The position numbers were made by a program, and so were the translations under genes. 64,000 nt of DNA, from assembly GCA_003116975.1 (NCBI GenBank), contig BGKB01000161.1, positions 100,599 to 164,598 on the forward strand, written 5' to 3'. Position 1 is the first letter of the stretch. Every line of letters starts with the position of its first letter. Under the pieces are notes generated by a model. It did no database searches, was not told the origin of the DNA, and was given only the letters and a program-made list of their open reading frames with translations. Below, one piece after another: positions 19,645 to 29,417 of the stretch. Source of the stretch: Aurantiochytrium sp. KH105. Lineage: Eukaryota > Sar > Bigyra > Thraustochytrida > Thraustochytriidae.

Positions 19645-20100
19645 TTAAAGATGGGGAGACACAACGTTGTAGGCGAAGGCAAGAATGCCGGCCAATCCAA
19701 CGTTGTACGCAATGGAGCGAAAAGGCTGAAGACCAAACACGTAGCAAGGCGTGAAGAGCACACGGCCCGCCACAAAGGCGGTGACTGCGGCCGCGTGCAC
19801 CGTCGGATCAGCGCCGGCCAAAAGACTCATGGACATGAGCGCAAGGCCCAGCGGGAGGTTCTCAAAATCGTTGCGGAGGACGTTCTGCCAGCGCTTGTAC
19901 CGCTCCGAGGTGCCTGCCTTGAGGTTCTGCTGCGAGCTGGTCAGCGCGCTGACAGAGGCCTGGTCCTCGGCCGGGTGCGCGCCCTCTGCGAGGCTCGCCG
20001 CGAGGGAACCAAACGTCGTGCCAAGAAAGCGCACCGTAAGCACGCCCAGCCCGAGCGCCGTGGTGCGCAGGGCAGCGTCGTCGATGACCACTTGAAGCAT
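19645..20100 (-). CDS. MAPEG-family membrane protein
   Basis: A 151-residue protein with about four hydrophobic segments (roughly 8-34, 79-100, 103-122 and 127-147). It carries the MAPEG-type RNDFENLPLGLALM motif between helices 1 and 2, preceded by a soluble loop. MAPEG proteins (microsomal glutathione transferase and prostaglandin E synthase relatives) form ER-membrane trimers. The bacterial-type and eukaryotic DUF-like members have no proven activity. The RNDxEN motif, which contributes to glutathione binding in active members, is intact. The length is normal for the family. It lies convergent with the CFAP418 gene, 132 bp away. Confidence 0.82.
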   Translation of the reverse strand: MLQVVIDDAALRTTALGLGVLTVRFLGTTFGSLAASLAEGAHPAEDQASVSALTSSQQNLKAGTSERYKRWQNVLRNDFENLPLGLALMSMSLLAGADPTVHAAAVTAFVAGRVLFTPCYVFGLQPFRSIAYNVGLAGILAFAYNVVSPHL

Positions 20101-20559
20101 CTTTCCTTTCTCTTGCTCGGCTCTGCGCGGCTTTGCTGTCTTCTGCTGCTCTGCTTCTTCTCGGTATGTAGTTACACGCTATCTTCGATCGAGGTTTGCT
20201 GCGACTTGGCAGGGTCCGCGTCCGCGATATCCTCCTTCTCCACTGAGTTCAACTTCTTTCCCCTCCTATTCCCCTTGCACCAGGCTCACCTCGCGTCAAG
20301 GCGGAACCGGGTGACGCTCACAGAAGTCTGTCATACCCCATCCCCTGTGTAATTGAGGCTCACGTCTTCCTCAATCTTGGGGGCAGTCGTGGAGTGTTTT
20401 AGAGTGGAGACAAGATTCATCGCCCCTAGAACGCCACTGAGGCAAACTTCTAGTCGCGGTGGGACCGCTGCCCCAGCCGGTACCATGGTATATGGTACCA
20501 TAAATTGGCACGCTCCAATCTAGGCACGCGTCGAACACAGAACCGCATTGCCCGTGAGG
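20101..20559. other. Divergent intergenic region, nothing recognised
   Basis: 459 bp between the MAPEG gene (-) and the DUF1697 gene (+). It is pyrimidine-rich next to the MAPEG start. A small palindrome-like run with two copies of TGGTACCAT-type sequence sits at about 20480-20503. It presumably holds both promoters. Confidence 0.5.
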
Positions 20560-21396
20560 ATGCGGACGACTCGCGCGGCGTCGCTCCGCAAGCGCGAGCG
20601 GCAGCAAGAAGAGCTTGGCGGCGAGAAAGGTGTAGACAGCCTTGGTGAGGAACACGTCGACGGCAAGCGCACAACGGGCAAGAAACAAGCGAAGGGGCCA
20701 AGGGCAACGAAAAGGACCAAAACGACACCAGCGCCGCCGCCGCCGTTATCGTCGCCAACAAAAAAGGATCAACCTGTCGATGCTAGAAAGGGCACCAAGT
20801 CCACGCCAAAGATTGCAGAGACCAAAGTGGGTGATGGGGGAGCGGAGGGCATGCCATCGTGCACATTTTTGGCTTTCATCCGTGGCGTGAATGTGAGCGG
20901 AGCGCGGCCGATGCCCATGGCCAAATTGCGCGATGTTTTGAACGAGGTCCCAGCGTTCAGCAAGGTCTCCACACTGGTGCAATCAGGCAACATCAAGCTC
21001 GACGCGCCGGCAACAACGTCCGAAGCTGTTCAAACGACCTTGAAGGATCTCATTGAGGAACACTTTGGCTATGATGTTCCAGTCATGGTCTTCACTCGTG
21101 ACGAGCTCTGCGCCATTAACGAGGCTAATCCTTACAAGGAAGCGTCTTCGGCAGACCACCGCAAGGTTCACGTTGGTTTCTTCGACGAGTGCCCTGACGC
21201 CGAACGTGTCACTGCTTTGCAATCGCAAGCGCCGTTCCCGCAGAATGAAGAATTTACTGTGCTGAAGAATTGCATGTTCCTGCACACACCACTCGGCTAC
21301 GGGCGTGCCAAGGTGAACAGCAACTTTCTCGAGAAGCACCTCGACATCGAGCTCACCTGTCGCAACATGAATACAATTGCCAAGCTGTTGAGCTAG
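20560..21396 (+). CDS. DUF1697 protein with basic N-terminal extension
   Basis: A 278-residue protein. Residues about 100-278 match DUF1697, a mainly bacterial family: FLAFIRGVNVSGARPMPMAKLRDVL, then VSTLVQSGNIKLDA, HVGFFDECP and the C-terminal CRNMNTIAKLL. Its biochemical role is unknown. The first 95 residues are strongly basic (Lys, Arg, Pro, Thr) and look disordered, with several clusters that could serve as nuclear localisation signals. I took the ATG at 20560, because the codon four places earlier is TTG. A bacterial-type domain with a lysine-rich eukaryotic leader suggests an old acquisition, now adapted. Codon use does not differ visibly from its neighbours. Confidence 0.82.
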   Translation: MRTTRAASLRKRERQQEELGGEKGVDSLGEEHVDGKRTTGKKQAKGPRATKRTKTTPAPPPPLSSPTKKDQPVDARKGTKSTPKIAETKVGDGGAEGMPSCTFLAFIRGVNVSGARPMPMAKLRDVLNEVPAFSKVSTLVQSGNIKLDAPATTSEAVQTTLKDLIEEHFGYDVPVMVFTRDELCAINEANPYKEASSADHRKVHVGFFDECPDAERVTALQSQAPFPQNEEFTVLKNCMFLHTPLGYGRAKVNSNFLEKHLDIELTCRNMNTIAKLLS

Positions 21397-21967
21397 ACGA
21401 ACATGTTGCTAGCTGCGAAAGACAACGCATCCATGCCTCCAGATCCTTCTCTCTCCTTGTTCCTTTCTTCCTTTCCTTTTATCTGCCTGCCTGTCTGCCA
21501 GTCTACTCGCCCGGACGTCTCAACTGCACCTGGCTGGCGAGCGTCGTCGCCTCGCGTCCCGGAATGCAATCTGCAGCTCCGCTTATTCTTCTGTGGCTTT
21601 ACTATACAACTATACTCGGCACTGCACTGCGACTTGGATCGACTTGGATAAATAATGAACTTGGAACTCAAAAGTTCCGAGGGAGAGAGTCCGCGAGGCA
21701 GCCTACAGCAAACGCACATCGGCGGCTTCACGCAACGCAGCAAGACTCGGAGCGGCGGAGTGGCAAGAGGGCGCGCGGACAGACCGCAAGCTTGGATAGA
21801 TCGCACGTGTAGATAGATCTCGCGCGCACAGCTGCGAGCGGTCCGCGGCGAGGCGAGGTGCACAATCCGAGAGCCGCGAGGTCCGTCCTCGACGGACGGA
21901 CGCCGCCGCGACTGAGACGTCCGAAAGAAGGAGGGACGCGCGCACGCACACGCACGGGGCGACAACC
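21397..21967. other. Intergenic region, nothing recognised
   Basis: 571 bp between two genes read in the same direction. The first third is pyrimidine-rich 3' UTR-like sequence, and the last 250 bp are GC-rich leader of the DinB-like gene. No supported gene on either strand. Confidence 0.5.
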
Positions 21968-22579
21968 ATGCCGACCAAGCTCGTTGAGGCGTCGAGGCGC
22001 GTGCTGATGCAAAAACAGCTTCTTCTGAGCACCATGGAGAGACTCGGGTGCTATGAGGCGTATGCGACCAAATGCCCGGTCGTGGGGTCAACGATCGGCG
22101 GCCATGTGCGGCATGCCTTGGACCACTACGATCGCGCTCTGGACGGGATCTTGAGCAAGGCCAAGGCAAGTTCGAGCTTGTCGCTGGTCGACTATGACAC
22201 ACGCTTGCGCGGGGGCGATGTGGAGAAAGACCTGAGCTCCGCAGTCGAGGCCATTCTGAACTGCAGCGAAAGACTCGGAAGCATCACGGAGGAGATGCTT
22301 GCACGACCAATGCAAGTGCAGTTTAATCTCTCAGGCAATGATGACTCGAAGTTTCTCTTTGAGTCGTACGCAGCACGAGAGCTCTGGTTTGCAGCGCATC
22401 ATTCGATTCACCATCAGGCCATGATCAAGCTCATCATCCAGTGTCACGATGAAAAGAAAACTCTCGCTCAGGCCCTTCCTCGCGATTTTGGCATGGCTCC
22501 CTCGACGATCTTGCACAACAACACCAGCAACAATGCTGCGTCTGCTTCGGCTTCCGGTGCCGCCTCATCGTCGGGGTGA
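21968..22579 (+). CDS. DinB-superfamily metal-binding protein
   Basis: A 203-residue helical protein with a DinB/YfiT-like metal site. The first helix pair carries GGHVRHALDHYDRAL (H46, H49, H53). The C-terminal helix carries AARELWFAAHHSIHHQAMI, a histidine cluster typical of the third ligand. DinB-fold proteins are four-helix metal-dependent transferases, usually of thiols in bacteria. In eukaryotes the family is poorly characterised. The last 25 residues are Ser, Ala and Asn-rich and probably disordered. The ATG at 21968 gives a normal-length domain. No targeting signal is obvious. Substrate and pathway cannot be inferred. Confidence 0.78.
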   Translation: MPTKLVEASRRVLMQKQLLLSTMERLGCYEAYATKCPVVGSTIGGHVRHALDHYDRALDGILSKAKASSSLSLVDYDTRLRGGDVEKDLSSAVEAILNCSERLGSITEEMLARPMQVQFNLSGNDDSKFLFESYAARELWFAAHHSIHHQAMIKLIIQCHDEKKTLAQALPRDFGMAPSTILHNNTSNNAASASASGAASSSG

Positions 22580-22896
22580 CTGCCCTTCTTTCACCCCATT
22601 TTCCCCATTTGCGAAGTTCACATCGTCATTGCCTCCATCTCCCCTTAGCATATACATACTACCAACCTGTTTGAATCTATTTCCTCACACATTCCATTTG
22701 CGAACGAATAGGCGTACTCATCTGCTCGAGACAATGAACATCTTCCCAAGATTAAGCGTACGAAGAGGCAGGCACGCATGCCATTTGGCTCCAAAAAGCT
22801 TGGGCCCAGCAAAGCCCAACAGATAACTTCCTGTCAACTCCATTCTCGAACGTCTGACAAATGAGTAAAATGTAATCTAAGCAAGCCAGCAGGGCC
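22580..22896. other. Convergent intergenic region, nothing recognised
   Basis: 317 bp between convergent genes. It is AT-richer than its surroundings and should hold two 3' UTRs. Confidence 0.5.
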
Positions 22897-25800
22897 TCAA
22901 AAGGAGAAAGAATCATTGAGACTGGGCGCCGTGTCGCCCCATGCCGTTAGGGAAGCATGGCGCATGAGACGATAGCTATCGGCATCACTCGATTCTGGCA
23001 AAAGCTTGGCCGGGGCTTTGAGCGCCGGGTGCTGAAACTCCAAAACAATCTTGGGCTTGCCATGGATAATGTCCAGCTCCGAGGCGTCCCCGAGAGGCAG
23101 AAAACGCGATGGTCGCTCGTACGCATTCTCGCAGAAAAGCATGAACGAAAGTGTCAGTACGACGAGCGGAATCATGAGCGACACTGACGTGGGTGAAGCA
23201 CGGACACTAAAGATGCCGAGCATGACGAGCTGGAAGATGACGACAGAGATAATGAGCGCCCGGAAAACATAGGGAAACATGAGTCCTCCACCCTCGCGCT
23301 CGTGCGTGTACACAAAGAGGAGCTGGTTTCGGTAAACCACCGTGGCGACCAGGAAAAACACAAGAGCAACAAAAGTCATGGGCGGACAGATTACAGAGTA
23401 GCAGAGCCCAATCGAGAAGCACAGCGTAATGTTGGAAATGGTGCGCTCGATGTTGCCGCCCGTGGGATGGTCGATCGTCGTGCATCCACACCAGGGTGTG
23501 CGCCGGTCGCGAGCAGTACGAGAGCGCGTGAACATTCCCCGTAAGACAGCAATACTCACATCTGCAACGCGAAGCAGCTCGAAAATGAGCAAAAAGGTTC
23601 TCGTCACAAAATACTGCAGAAAGAATAACTCGTTCGAAGGCAAAGCGCGACCCATGAGACTAAGAAATTCAATCGGTCGCACAACAATCGAGCTGAAGTT
23701 CTGCAAAAAGCCTCCGGCCACCGTGTAAAAGAGAAACACCTGAATGAGCAGAAAGTAGTAGTACACCTGGAAGAACTCAATCTGAGTCTCCGACATGAAC
23801 CTCCGGCGCTGCACACTCAACACCGTATTGATAATAGGAGGCACAAGCGTGTACAGCACGACCATCATCATAGGCGTCAGCTGCTGAAAGAGGACGACCC
23901 ATTGGCCGTGAACGATGAGCCACTCGCGCAGGCCCGGAATCACCTTTTGAAGATACGCAAGGTTGGTCAGCGCAGCCAAAGACGCCGTGATTGTACCAAA
24001 GACAATGACAACGGCAGCTAGAATGGCGCGAATCACCCAGGTGAAAAACGCAAGCAAAGGAAGAGGCAGACCCAGGTTTTCCCACAGAACATCGCGCACA
24101 TCGGGAGCAACTGAGATGCTCATTTTCAGCGGGCGATCAATCGTGGACTGCGCCGCAGCCATGGCCGCTGTCAGCGAGGAAAAGGTAATAAAGGCCGAGG
24201 TTCGTTCGTTCTGATCCACAGCATATCGCAGAATGTCATCGAGACCGGCATGTTCAAACAGATTCACCTGACCATCATCCGAGGTCGCATATCCACTCAA
24301 ACCATCGTCATCATCCAAAAAGTATTCGCTGTCCTCGTCGCCATCCGAGGTCGCCACCGACATGCCTGACTCGGAGATCTTTCGCTCCGTGAGCAACGAC
24401 CGCAAAAGTGCATTGTTGCCGTCATCCCATGGTACCGCCAATGGTGTTGCAGATGCTGACGCCGAATTCAAACTCTTGCCCGACGAACTTCGCGTGGCCG
24501 TCTCGATGTCGCCCGCGGCACCCGGTTGCTGTTCAAGACTTCGTCTGCGCAGAGGTTCATAGCTTTCTGCGGCTCGCATCGTCGAGGCGCCTTGGCCAGC
24601 CCCATAGCCACGTGCCATGGCCGCGCCCCCTGGCATTGAGGCATTGTCACCAGCGAGGGAATCGCCCGTTGTGCGGCGACGCAGCTCGCCCGTCCCTGAT
24701 GCACTGTGTCGACGTTGGTGATTTGCGCGACGCAATTTCCGTTCTTGCTTGAGACGCAGACGAAATTGATCCTGAACAACCTGCTGCGAGGGAATGACGA
24801 CATTTGCGATCGCCTCCTCCTCGATGCGCTGTCTACGCCGCATGGCGCGGAACTGCAGACGTTTCACACGCCGATTCCACACCTTGAGTTCGCGCTTGTA
24901 GCTTTTAATCGAGTCAATGTACATGTACACATTAAAATGAGCCATGAGCCAGAGACAATAGCTTCTTCGTTGTCCCCGATGATGGTGGCCCTGCGACAGA
25001 GAGTGATGACGCGCCACAGCATGGCCGCCGACCCGCGCATGCGAGCTCGCGCCGTGAAAAGCCTCTGGGTTCACTTGCGCACCTGATTGCTCTGCAGAGT
25101 AGCCCCCCGCCTGCAGTTCGCGCTGCCAACTTTCGAGATAAATGCGTTCTTCGTCGACGCTATCCTGCACGCTTACATTGGGAATTGTGCTTGGTGCAGA
25201 ATTCAGCCCACCCAGGGCGTCTTCGTTGGCGCCAGAGGTGCTTCCTGGAATCGTCAATTCTCCTTCGGCATTGTCGTCTTGGCCGGGCGACGCTGCTGCA
25301 GCAGAGGCTGGTAGTGTTGATGGCACGGGTGAGACTGGCGACGACGTCAAAACCTGCGGTGTTCCAGGCTCGGAAGAGTTTGCTGGCGAACGTTGCGAAA
25401 CACTCCGGGAGAGGTCACTGCTGTTTGGCTCAATGACCCCATCCATTTCGCCGTCATCGTCATCGTCATCGTCGTCATCGTCATCGTCGTCGTCATCTTC
25501 CTCGCTTGAATCGGCCTGAGGCTCTTCGCCAGTTTGTGCTCCAGCGCGTGGCGTCGAGGCGCGAGAGGCACCCGTATCGTTTTGCAAGAGTTGCTCCTCC
25601 AAGCCGGCCTCGGCAATGTGGATGTTCTCGTAGTCTCCATGGAAAACGCCAAGAGGGGCCATCCGCTGACGAATCTGGCCGCACATCCAGGGAAAGTAGA
25701 GCCGCCATGGCCGCTTTCCTGTGCGGTCAAGCTCGTAGAGCGCGCGCTCCAGCAACGTGACGGCCTCGAGACGCTTCCGAAGCGCGTAATTGAGCATGGG

Positions 25801-26514
25801 ATCGCTCTCCACAACACGCGCATCCAATACGCGGTTGCCAAAGATTTTGCGAAAGTAGTGCAAGAGAGCTGGGCGGTTGCACAAGGCTTTGGGGATGCGT
25901 TCCACGAGAACTGTGTAGCTCTGAGGCGAGAGTCGTCGCAAGAACTCGTGGCGGTGGCGGATATACTGCCTATACTCCTGATGCAAAAAGTACAGGACAA
26001 TGATGGAGTTCACATAAGTCATGACCACCGCCGCCCACAGACGACCATCGGCCTCGCGGCTCTTGAGCAGCGAATCGATCGTATACCGTTTGTAACCCAC
26101 GGCCTCATTCGTGGGCTCGGTGGCATAAAGAGGCAGCAGCACAAAGAGACAGCAGGGCGTCATCCAGAGAAAGGTCTTGGAGCAGAGCACGAGCAAGCGG
26201 TTCATCATGAAGGCGTCGAGGCCGACCTCATCGAGGATCCGGCGCGAGGCCTCGCTCTTAGACATGCTTCGGAGCCACTTCCAAATGCCTCTGGGCGGGG
26301 CACGCGGCGGAATTCGCGCGGTCAGCAGCCTCGGCGCAAAGATCTTCCGCGCCCATCCGCCTCGCGCGGCGCCCGCGCGCACGACCGCGAAGAAGGCGAA
26401 GAGCACGACAAAGCCGAGCGAGGCCGACGCGCACGTGCTCAAGAAGGTGTCAACGGCGATGTCCGGCTTCACCGCCGGCGTCGGGCCCTGCGTCGGCCCG
26501 GCGTCCTCCGACAT
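22897..26514 (-). CDS. OSCA/TMEM63 (CSC1-like) mechanosensitive cation channel
   Basis: A 1,205-residue multi-pass membrane protein of the CSC1/OSCA/TMEM63 family, which are osmotic or stretch-gated Ca2+-permeable channels. N-terminal helices (about 25-48, 115-135, 165-187) precede the cytosolic domain, with SYTVLVERIPKALC starting its RRM-like part. After a long insert the family pattern resumes (SAFITFSSLTAAMAAAQS, then APDVRDVLWENLGLPL). About seven pore-region helices follow, to near residue 1,130. The insert (about 290-780) carries a run of 16 Asp, a His-rich patch and Ser-rich stretches, making the protein several hundred residues longer than plant or animal members. I chose the ATG at 26514. 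The frame extends 80 codons upstream as Arg/Ala-rich leader starting at a TTG. Confidence 0.88.
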   Translation of the reverse strand: MSEDAGPTQGPTPAVKPDIAVDTFLSTCASASLGFVVLFAFFAVVRAGAARGGWARKIFAPRLLTARIPPRAPPRGIWKWLRSMSKSEASRRILDEVGLDAFMMNRLLVLCSKTFLWMTPCCLFVLLPLYATEPTNEAVGYKRYTIDSLLKSREADGRLWAAVVMTYVNSIIVLYFLHQEYRQYIRHRHEFLRRLSPQSYTVLVERIPKALCNRPALLHYFRKIFGNRVLDARVVESDPMLNYALRKRLEAVTLLERALYELDRTGKRPWRLYFPWMCGQIRQRMAPLGVFHGDYENIHIAEAGLEEQLLQNDTGASRASTPRAGAQTGEEPQADSSEEDDDDDDDDDDDDDDDGEMDGVIEPNSSDLSRSVSQRSPANSSEPGTPQVLTSSPVSPVPSTLPASAAAASPGQDDNAEGELTIPGSTSGANEDALGGLNSAPSTIPNVSVQDSVDEERIYLESWQRELQAGGYSAEQSGAQVNPEAFHGASSHARVGGHAVARHHSLSQGHHHRGQRRSYCLWLMAHFNVYMYIDSIKSYKRELKVWNRRVKRLQFRAMRRRQRIEEEAIANVVIPSQQVVQDQFRLRLKQERKLRRANHQRRHSASGTGELRRRTTGDSLAGDNASMPGGAAMARGYGAGQGASTMRAAESYEPLRRRSLEQQPGAAGDIETATRSSSGKSLNSASASATPLAVPWDDGNNALLRSLLTERKISESGMSVATSDGDEDSEYFLDDDDGLSGYATSDDGQVNLFEHAGLDDILRYAVDQNERTSAFITFSSLTAAMAAAQSTIDRPLKMSISVAPDVRDVLWENLGLPLPLLAFFTWVIRAILAAVVIVFGTITASLAALTNLAYLQKVIPGLREWLIVHGQWVVLFQQLTPMMMVVLYTLVPPIINTVLSVQRRRFMSETQIEFFQVYYYFLLIQVFLFYTVAGGFLQNFSSIVVRPIEFLSLMGRALPSNELFFLQYFVTRTFLLIFELLRVADVSIAVLRGMFTRSRTARDRRTPWCGCTTIDHPTGGNIERTISNITLCFSIGLCYSVICPPMTFVALVFFLVATVVYRNQLLFVYTHEREGGGLMFPYVFRALIISVVIFQLVMLGIFSVRASPTSVSLMIPLVVLTLSFMLFCENAYERPSRFLPLGDASELDIIHGKPKIVLEFQHPALKAPAKLLPESSDADSYRLMRHASLTAWGDTAPSLNDSFSF

Positions 26515-26824
26515 CGCGCCGCGGTGACCCCGCGCCGCCGCCGCCGCCCTGCGCGAGCCCCTCCGCGCGCCTGCGCACGCGGCAACGCGGGTTTGCCCGG
26601 GCCGCCGCGGCCTTGGTCGAGTCCCTCTCGCCCTCGCTCTTTGCTCTCCTTCAAATTCAAACGCCTTCAACAAAGAAGCCTTCAACAGAGAAGCCTTCAA
26701 GTTATTCAAACCTCTCTCGAACCTCGTCTCGAACAGACTCCAGCAGAGCGACAATCAGGCTCGGGCGAGCGGGCGCGCGGGCGCGCGGGGCGTCGAGCGG
26801 AGCACCGGGCGGAGGAGCGGCGCC
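26515..26824. other. Short divergent promoter region
   Basis: 310 bp between the OSCA channel (-) and VPS52 (+). It holds a short imperfect direct repeat (GAAGCCTTCAACA-type units, about 26669-26702). Both promoters must lie here. Confidence 0.5.
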
Positions 26825-29089
26825 ATGCAGACCTCGCCCGAAAGTGCGCCCCTCGCTCGCGTCGAGGCGGCCTCCGCGCGGGATGGAGCTGGGAGCACCG
26901 TCGCCTCCATGATGCACGGCGGCGCGGACGAGGTGTACGAAGACGAGGCCGCCGCCGCCAAGGCTGGAGGAGGAGGAGGAGGAGGAGGGCGGGCTGACGA
27001 GGACCAGGATGACTTTGAGTTCGACCTGACGACCATCGAGGAGGATCTGGCGAGATTCCAGGAGGACGAAGTCGTGCGCGACGCCCTGGCGAGAGGCGTG
27101 GATCTTCGCTCGTATTCGCGCCAGATCGACGGGGACCTGCGCGCACTCCAGTCGAGCTCGATCCCGGAATTTGTCATTGAGGCACCCGTCTCGGCAGAAT
27201 TGTACCGCGAACTAACCGCGTGCGACGAGGCTCTTGCCGGCATGGAAAATGTTCTCCTTGGGTTCCAGGCAGATCTAGGCGGCATCAGCGACGAGATCCG
27301 ACACCTTCAGGACGAATCTCTACTCATGAGTGTCAAGCTCAAGAACAGACGCGCTGCTGAAGAAGACTTTTGTCGCGTCCTCGAGAATCTCATCGTGCCC
27401 GAGACCCTTATTGTCGGCATCTGCCAGGGCGAGGTCAACGAGGACTATGTGCTCTATGTCCAGGAGCTTTCGCGCAAGATGAAGTTTGTGAGGAACAAGG
27501 ATCCCGTCCCGGGCGCTGGCTCAGTGGCGCCCAGCGACATGCAGGCTGTCCAAGATGTGGAACCACAGCTGGAAAAGCTTCGCCTCAAGGCTGTCGCAAA
27601 AGTTCGTCAGTTTCTCCTCGACCAAATCCACGCGCTCAAGAAACCAAAGACGAATGTGCAGGTTATGCAACAGAACGTTTTGCTCAAATTCAAGGTATTC
27701 ATGACCTTTTTAGCCGCGCACGCCCCTGCCGTTGCCGAGGAGGTTCGCGCCACCTATGTCGACGCGATGACACGAATTTTGTACTCGCTCTTTAAGAGCT
27801 ACACGAGCAGCTTGCTCAAGCTGCAAGTCCCTGGCCCTGTCAAGGAAGATGTTATTGGTGCCGAGGAAACAGTGGTATCCGCACAAGAGTCGAACGTGGC
27901 GTCCCCCTTTGGGCCCACAGGCCTCGGACAACGGGAGTCTGAGCTCGGCGAACCGGATGCGCCTCCGATAATCTCTCATCTGGCCAAGTCCAGGGGGACA
28001 AGGTTCCACTTTGAGTGCATTTTCCGATCCGTGCAAAAGCATCTCATGGATTCGGCAACCTCTGAGTTCCTATTCATTCTCGAATTTTTTGACGCGCGCT
28101 CGCATGATCTCTTCAACCAAATTTTTGCCAAGACGCTTTCATTGTGTCTGGAGCATGTGGAAAACTTTTTGTACTCGTGTAACGATCCGGTTGCGCTGCT
28201 GCTCATGATCCGGACCACGCAGTCGCATCGTCTTCAGATGGAGCGCCGACGCGTCCCCGTGCTCGACGGCTACTTTGATCATGTGGGCATGATGCTCTGG
28301 CCCCAGTTCAAAAAGGTCTTTGACGCAAACCTACGGAGCCTGCGTGCCCCCGCGCTTGCAAAACTTGGTGTGCAGCGCCTCTCGTTGCAGCCTCACTATG
28401 TCTCGTTGCGCTACGCGCGCTTCACATCGTCCGTGTACGCTATCAGCACGTCATTAACGACCTCGGACGATATGTTGCCGCACCATATGAGCGCGCTGCG
28501 CCAGGCGTACCTAGACCTCCTGGACAAGCTCGTCATCGCGGCAACACAATCACGGCAGCACCACCGTGCGCTGGAAACTTCGCGCGGTAAACTCGTTTTT
28601 CGCATTAACAACCTTGACGCGGTGATTAGCTACTTTTCCAAGGCCTCGCACTCGAGCAATCCCGAGGATTATCGTGCTCTGGAAGAGCTTCTCTTGTACG
28701 ATGTAGAAATGTACATTGAGGAAGAACTCGCGCAGGTGCTTGGCCCCTTGGTAGCCTTTGTCAAGGAGCGCGGGGCCGGCGACGGTGAGGAGGATAGCGC
28801 CAGTGCGGCACCGATTGATGAGACAAAGCTTCGCGCTCTCGTTCAGGACATTTCGTCGCGCTGGCGCGCTACGCTGGAACAGCTCCACACCGATGTGCAG
28901 AGCCACTTTTCTGCGTCGCCAGCCACGGGACGCGACGTCTTGCAGCGCATGTTTGCCCAGTATTGCATTTACTATTCGAGCTTTCGCCAACTTGCGAGCA
29001 ACTTTGATGGAGCCGATGCCAAATTGGTCGACGCCCAGGTCGTCATGAACGAGATGAAGCGCTTTGGGCACATGTCGCGCAACTCATGA
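26825..29089 (+). CDS. VPS52: VPS52, subunit of the GARP/EARP tethering complex
   Basis: A 754-residue VPS52 homologue. VPS52 is a core subunit of GARP (tethering endosome-derived vesicles at the trans-Golgi) and of EARP at recycling endosomes. Conserved blocks include ENLIVPETLIVGICQGEVNE and YVLYVQELSRKMKFV (about 185-220), the KLRLKAVAKVRQFLLDQI helix, RFHFECIFRSVQKHLMDSATSEFLF (about 395-420) and HMSALRQAYLDLL further on. The N-terminal 60 residues are acidic with a Gly run. Length is close to the animal and yeast proteins. The ATG at 26825 is the first in frame. It is divergent from the OSCA gene. Confidence 0.92.
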   Translation: MQTSPESAPLARVEAASARDGAGSTVASMMHGGADEVYEDEAAAAKAGGGGGGGGRADEDQDDFEFDLTTIEEDLARFQEDEVVRDALARGVDLRSYSRQIDGDLRALQSSSIPEFVIEAPVSAELYRELTACDEALAGMENVLLGFQADLGGISDEIRHLQDESLLMSVKLKNRRAAEEDFCRVLENLIVPETLIVGICQGEVNEDYVLYVQELSRKMKFVRNKDPVPGAGSVAPSDMQAVQDVEPQLEKLRLKAVAKVRQFLLDQIHALKKPKTNVQVMQQNVLLKFKVFMTFLAAHAPAVAEEVRATYVDAMTRILYSLFKSYTSSLLKLQVPGPVKEDVIGAEETVVSAQESNVASPFGPTGLGQRESELGEPDAPPIISHLAKSRGTRFHFECIFRSVQKHLMDSATSEFLFILEFFDARSHDLFNQIFAKTLSLCLEHVENFLYSCNDPVALLLMIRTTQSHRLQMERRRVPVLDGYFDHVGMMLWPQFKKVFDANLRSLRAPALAKLGVQRLSLQPHYVSLRYARFTSSVYAISTSLTTSDDMLPHHMSALRQAYLDLLDKLVIAATQSRQHHRALETSRGKLVFRINNLDAVISYFSKASHSSNPEDYRALEELLLYDVEMYIEEELAQVLGPLVAFVKERGAGDGEEDSASAAPIDETKLRALVQDISSRWRATLEQLHTDVQSHFSASPATGRDVLQRMFAQYCIYYSSFRQLASNFDGADAKLVDAQVVMNEMKRFGHMSRNS

Positions 29090-29417
29090 AGTTTTTACTT
29101 GTTGTCGCAAGGAAGTATACACGTTGGCAGACAGGGAACCCGGTCTCCAAGGTGATATACGTACTGCCCTTCGGGTGGCCGCCCCCCGTCCCTCGCTCGA
29201 CCATACGCTTATTCTGGCGATCTTTAAAGCCAGTAAACAACAAAGACACCAGAAATGCATAATTGATTACTCTTGCGACGAGAATGAGAAAGAAAAAAAG
29301 AAAAATAATGACGTGATGTGTTGCGCTGTGTTGTTGGCTTGCTATCGATTGGGTTGATTTTTTTGGCCGTCAAACTCTTCTTCTTTTTTGAGCCGGCCAA
29401 AGTGTTGTTGTATTTGA
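29090..29417. other. Convergent intergenic region, nothing recognised
   Basis: 328 bp between VPS52 and the PI4-kinase gene, read towards each other. It is A-rich in the middle (about 29281-29310) and should hold both 3' UTRs. Confidence 0.5.

Noticed and set aside
25534-26997. A 487-codon + strand frame across the OSCA gene and the VPS52 start
   Set aside because: It is antisense to conserved OSCA sequence and overlaps the VPS52 start. Its composition is Arg/Ala/Gly-rich noise.
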